Of a stretch of DNA of 64,000 nucleotides, positions 61,221 to 64,000 are shown piece by piece. The notes beneath the pieces were generated by a model, which was not told where the DNA came from, did no database searches, and saw nothing but the letters and a program-made list of their open reading frames with translations. The position numbers and the translations under genes are program-made. Source of the stretch: Catenovulum sediminis (lineage in GTDB: Bacteria > Pseudomonadota > Gammaproteobacteria > Enterobacterales > Alteromonadaceae); assembly GCF_040270295.1 (NCBI RefSeq), contig NZ_JBELOE010000239.1; one strand, given 5' to 3'. Numbering within the stretch: the first letter of the stretch is position 1; every line of letters starts with the position of its first letter.

Positions 61221-61515
61221 TATCGTTATTTTACTGATTATTGGCATTGTCATATTTCAGTTTTGGCAACTGCGTAAACAATCAGAAGCCGCAACACATT
61301 ATGCGCAAGATTATTGCGAGAGAAATGATATACAGTTTATATCAGTTTCCAGAGCAAAAACCCGATTAGTGTTTTTTAAACGTAATTTACTTGAATGGCA
61401 TTCTACTTTTAATTTTGAATTTAGTGGTAATGGCGAAGATGCAAACGCAGGTCAACTTTTGTTAATAGATCAGCGTTTAGTCAATGTAACCACTGAAGTT
61501 TATCGCACTCTTTAA
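61204..61515 (+). CDS. DUF3301 family membrane-anchored protein
   Basis: A 103-residue protein with one N-terminal membrane helix (IDIVILLIIGIVIFQFWQL) and a small domain: AAQ-like ATHYAQDYCERNDIQFISVSRAK, FFKRNLLEWHSTFNFEFSGNG and the C-terminal GQLLLIDQRLVNVTTEVYR. This is the DUF3301 pattern. Function is unknown. It overlaps the DUF3549 gene and is followed after 20 bases by another small gene. Confidence 0.85.
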   Translation: MVQLIDIVILLIIGIVIFQFWQLRKQSEAATHYAQDYCERNDIQFISVSRAKTRLVFFKRNLLEWHSTFNFEFSGNGEDANAGQLLLIDQRLVNVTTEVYRTL

Positions 61516-61535
61516 AGCATTATATTTATAAATGT

Positions 61536-61922
61536 ATGCGTCAACATAAAAAGCGAAATTACAGGGTAAAAAAGACCAGTCTGGCAGACGAAAACATCGA
61601 TCGCCAAATACAAGCAATCCACTTTGCAATTGCAAAAAAGCTATTGGCACACCCCAAATGGGTAGAGTTTGCCCGTGACAATATTGAAAGAAAACAAAAA
61701 CTTGGGCAACTGACGTATGGTGCTTATCTACACTGGATAAGCACATTAGATAACATCGCAAATGAGAAACTATTTGTTCTTGGGTTAACCGAGTATTCTG
61801 CAAAACTTAGAAAATGGCGCAGGCAAACGCCTTTTACCGGAATTTTAACTGAAGATGAACGCGTAAAAGCATTAGAAGCAAATAGTTTAGGAGCGTTAGA
61901 TTCTATCGTTTTAAATTTTTAG
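61536..61922 (+). CDS. Unknown small basic protein
   Basis: A 128-residue basic, helical protein I do not recognise (KKTSLADENIDRQIQAIHFA, WVEFARDNIERKQKLGQLTYGAYLHWISTL, LRKWRRQTPFTGILTEDERV). It follows the DUF3301 gene closely on the same strand, so it is probably the last gene of that operon. It ends three bases before the convergent msrB stop. There is no clear ribosome site, yet the frame is long and free of overlaps. Confidence 0.7.
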   Translation: MRQHKKRNYRVKKTSLADENIDRQIQAIHFAIAKKLLAHPKWVEFARDNIERKQKLGQLTYGAYLHWISTLDNIANEKLFVLGLTEYSAKLRKWRRQTPFTGILTEDERVKALEANSLGALDSIVLNF

Positions 61923-61924
61923 GC

Positions 61925-62317
61925 TTAGTTTGATTGTTCTTCTGCACTAAAATCTAACGAGACAGAATTCACACAGTACCTTTGTCCTGTGGGTTGAGGT
62001 CCGTCATTAAAAACATGCCCCAAATGGGCATCACAATGCGCACAGCGAATTTCTGTTCTCACCATTCCATGACTTTCGTCAACTAAAAATCGAATGTTAG
62101 CGTTATTTATGCTGTCAAAAAAAGCGGGCCAGCCACAGCCAGAATCGAACTTTTGTTGAGAGGTAAAAAGTGGCTGTTTGCAACAAACACAAGTATAAAC
62201 ACCGGCAGCATCATGGTGCAGATATTTCCCCGTGTGGGGATATTCTGTTCCGCCTTGGCGGGTGACTCGATAAGTTTCCTCATCGAGTTTTTGCTGCCAG
62301 TATTTATTATCTTTCAT
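61925..62317 (-). CDS. msrB: Peptide-methionine (R)-S-oxide reductase
   Basis: Repairs R-methionine sulfoxide in proteins. The 130 residues have the zinc ligands in YTCVCCKQPLF (C43, C46) and RCAHCDAHLGHVF, the substrate region FDSGCGWPAF, and the catalytic Cys115 in QRYCVNSVSLDF. The start ATG overlaps the gnd stop by one base, indicating translational coupling with gnd, the oxidative pentose-phosphate enzyme that supplies NADPH. Confidence 0.95.
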   Translation of the reverse strand: MKDNKYWQQKLDEETYRVTRQGGTEYPHTGKYLHHDAAGVYTCVCCKQPLFTSQQKFDSGCGWPAFFDSINNANIRFLVDESHGMVRTEIRCAHCDAHLGHVFNDGPQPTGQRYCVNSVSLDFSAEEQSN

Positions 62318-63843
62318 TATTTAATTCGAACCAAATCTCGCTCACCAGACCAGTTTAAATGATAGAACTGACCACGCGGTTCGTCAACACGCTCAAACGT
62401 ATGTGAGCCGAAGAAATCACGCTGCCCTTGCAGTAAATTTGCAGCAGTCGTTTCTGAACGGTACGAATCGTAATATGATAAAGATGAAGTAAAACAAGGC
62501 ATTGCTACACCTAAACGCACACCATCTACGATAGCTTCACGCCAGTTTGACTGGAACTTTTCAATTTGACCGGCAAAGAAATCATCCATCAATAAATTAG
62601 GAAGCTCTTTATCTTTGTTAAACGCATCTGTAATAGATTGTAAGAATACCGCTCGAATAATACAGCCCGCACGCCAAATTTTAGCAATTGCAGCAAAATC
62701 TAAATCCCATCCTTGAATCTCGCCCGCTTTTTTCATCAACTCGAAACCTTGTGCGTATGCACAGATTTTTGAGCAATATAACGCATCGTGTACACGTTGG
62801 ATATAGGCTTCTTTTTCACTTTCTTCAACTTTACAAGTCGCTGGACCTTTTAAGATAGCAGATGCTTTAACACGATTATCTTTTAAACCAGACAAGGCTC
62901 TAGCGTATACGGAAGCGGTTACAGCCATAGCCGGTGAACCAATTTCTAAACTGCCTAAAGCAGTCCATAAGCCAGTACCCTTTTGGCCAGCCACATCTAA
63001 GATTTTATCAACCAAAGGTTCGCCAGTAACAGGATCATCTTGCGCTAATACATCGGCAGATATTTCAATTAAGTAGCTATTTAAAGGGCCTTTGTTCCAC
63101 TCACGGAAAATTTCAGCAATCTCTTTTGGAGACAATCCTAAAGCACTACGTAAACTCTGATATGCCTCACAGATTAATTGCATATCTGCATACTCTATAC
63201 CGTTGTGCACCATCTTGACGTAGTGACCAGCACCCGTTGGACCGATATAGGCTGCGCATGGCTCACCTTCTTTGACTGGGTTGCCAGGTTCATTATTAAC
63301 AAGCGGTAATCCAGTTTTCGCATCAACTTTTGCTGAAATAGCTTCTAACACGGGTTCTAAACGAGCCCAGCCAGCTTTATCACCCGATGGCATTAAAGAA
63401 GGTCCAAATCGAGCACCTACTTCACCACCTGAAACAGCACAACTGAAGAACGTAAACTTACCATGATATTGTTTTTCACGTTCAACGGTATCTGTCCATA
63501 AGCTGTTTCCTGTATCAACAACAATATCATCCTGCGATAAGCCTAACTCTAATAATTTGCCACATACTATATCGACAGGTTTACCTGCCGGTATAGATAA
63601 AATAATAAGGTAAGGTTTTTCTAATTTGCCCAACATATCTTCAAATGAAGAACAGCCATGAATTCGGGCAGGTTGACTACCTCGCTCTATTTCATCTTGG
63701 CTTAATATGCTTTGTACTTTATCGTTGTCTAAATCAAATGCGGCTACTGAGTAACCGTTATCAGCCAAATTTAACCCTAGGTTTTTACCCATTACACCTA
63801 GACCAATAAGGCCTATTTGACATTGTTGTGTCGTGCTCGACAT
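62317..63843 (-). CDS. gnd: 6-phosphogluconate dehydrogenase, decarboxylating
   Basis: Oxidises 6-phosphogluconate to ribulose 5-phosphate with CO2 release. The ATG at 63843 follows AGGA by nine bases and is preferred to the in-frame ATG at 63873, giving 508 residues, longer than the 468 of E. coli. Motifs: GLIGLGVMGKNLGLNLADNG nucleotide fold, DTGNSLWTDT, FFSCAVSGGEVGARFGPSLM, GAGHYVKMVHNGIEYADMQL with the catalytic Lys, and GQKGTGLWTALGSLE. The C-terminus (RVDEPRGQFYHLNWSG) is complete. It is followed by msrB with a one-base overlap. Confidence 0.95.
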   Translation of the reverse strand: MSSTTQQCQIGLIGLGVMGKNLGLNLADNGYSVAAFDLDNDKVQSILSQDEIERGSQPARIHGCSSFEDMLGKLEKPYLIILSIPAGKPVDIVCGKLLELGLSQDDIVVDTGNSLWTDTVEREKQYHGKFTFFSCAVSGGEVGARFGPSLMPSGDKAGWARLEPVLEAISAKVDAKTGLPLVNNEPGNPVKEGEPCAAYIGPTGAGHYVKMVHNGIEYADMQLICEAYQSLRSALGLSPKEIAEIFREWNKGPLNSYLIEISADVLAQDDPVTGEPLVDKILDVAGQKGTGLWTALGSLEIGSPAMAVTASVYARALSGLKDNRVKASAILKGPATCKVEESEKEAYIQRVHDALYCSKICAYAQGFELMKKAGEIQGWDLDFAAIAKIWRAGCIIRAVFLQSITDAFNKDKELPNLLMDDFFAGQIEKFQSNWREAIVDGVRLGVAMPCFTSSLSYYDSYRSETTAANLLQGQRDFFGSHTFERVDEPRGQFYHLNWSGERDLVRIK

Positions 63844-64000
63844 ATCTGCTGTTCCTATTATTGCCTGCTTCATAAGTGCCGCGTATTCTAGCTAAAAAGG
63901 GGGGTAAGGGCTACCGAAGTGGGCCTTTATCGGGCTCTGAATGGATAAATTAAGGTTATAAGGATAATAAATACTATAAATAAACGTGATAATAGTCAGG

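Overview
The window looks like the chromosome of a marine, polysaccharide-degrading gammaproteobacterium of the Alteromonadales type (Catenovulum, Paraglaciecola or Pseudoalteromonas-like). The base composition is AT-rich. It carries Gammaproteobacteria housekeeping blocks (yqcC-truC-yqcA, DUF3549-DUF3301, hrpA, gnd, gshB, queC/queE) beside TonB-dependent receptors, three family-2 glycoside hydrolases and a large CBM6-bearing secreted enzyme. The genus is inferred from gene content only.

Layout. 1-840: scrambled remnants of an IS3-family element. 968-7909: housekeeping and small-metabolism genes (galM, a frameshifted Dabb protein, gshB, an unknown membrane protein, a GNAT enzyme, queC, queE, a PhzF-like protein). 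8009-17074: a compact sugar-utilisation locus with a secreted GH2, a TonB-dependent receptor, a lipoprotein GH2 and a LacI regulator; palindromes of related sequence lie in front of both the receptor and the regulator gene. 17150-25335: a cobalamin-riboswitch-led operon for B12 import and lower-ligand assembly (btuD-btuC-cobT-cobS-cobU-cobC-cbiP-cobO-btuF) whose reading frames overlap or abut. 25462-29579: a DUF1080 protein, then, on the minus strand behind a second cobalamin riboswitch, a BtuB-type receptor followed directly by a beta-propeller-like surface lipoprotein, an arrangement that recalls BtuB-BtuG of Bacteroidetes.

30011-38530: aspC, a lipoprotein, a PhoX-family lipoprotein with a collagen-like segment, a di-haem c-type lipoprotein, a glutaredoxin-MauE fusion, a YghU-type GST and an MscS channel. 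38832-50240: a two-subunit molybdenum hydroxylase and its XdhC maturation factor, separated by a 1277-residue CBM6/PA14 enzyme, then a third GH2 gene cut by a 266-bp hairpin-rich miniature element. 50603-52901: a 2.27-kb cassette bounded by two dif-like sites sharing 15 identical bases. It carries an HUH replication initiator, a ribbon-helix-helix protein, a fragment resembling phage protein II/X and three long hairpins. The best reading is a satellite or remnant of a filamentous phage integrated by the host XerC/XerD recombinases.

52947-63843: DUF2845 and PilZ proteins, hrpA, a CBS protein, yqcA-truC-yqcC, DUF3549, DUF3301, an unknown protein, msrB and gnd. No tRNA, rRNA or CRISPR array was seen. 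All family assignments come from reading motifs by eye; no database search was run.
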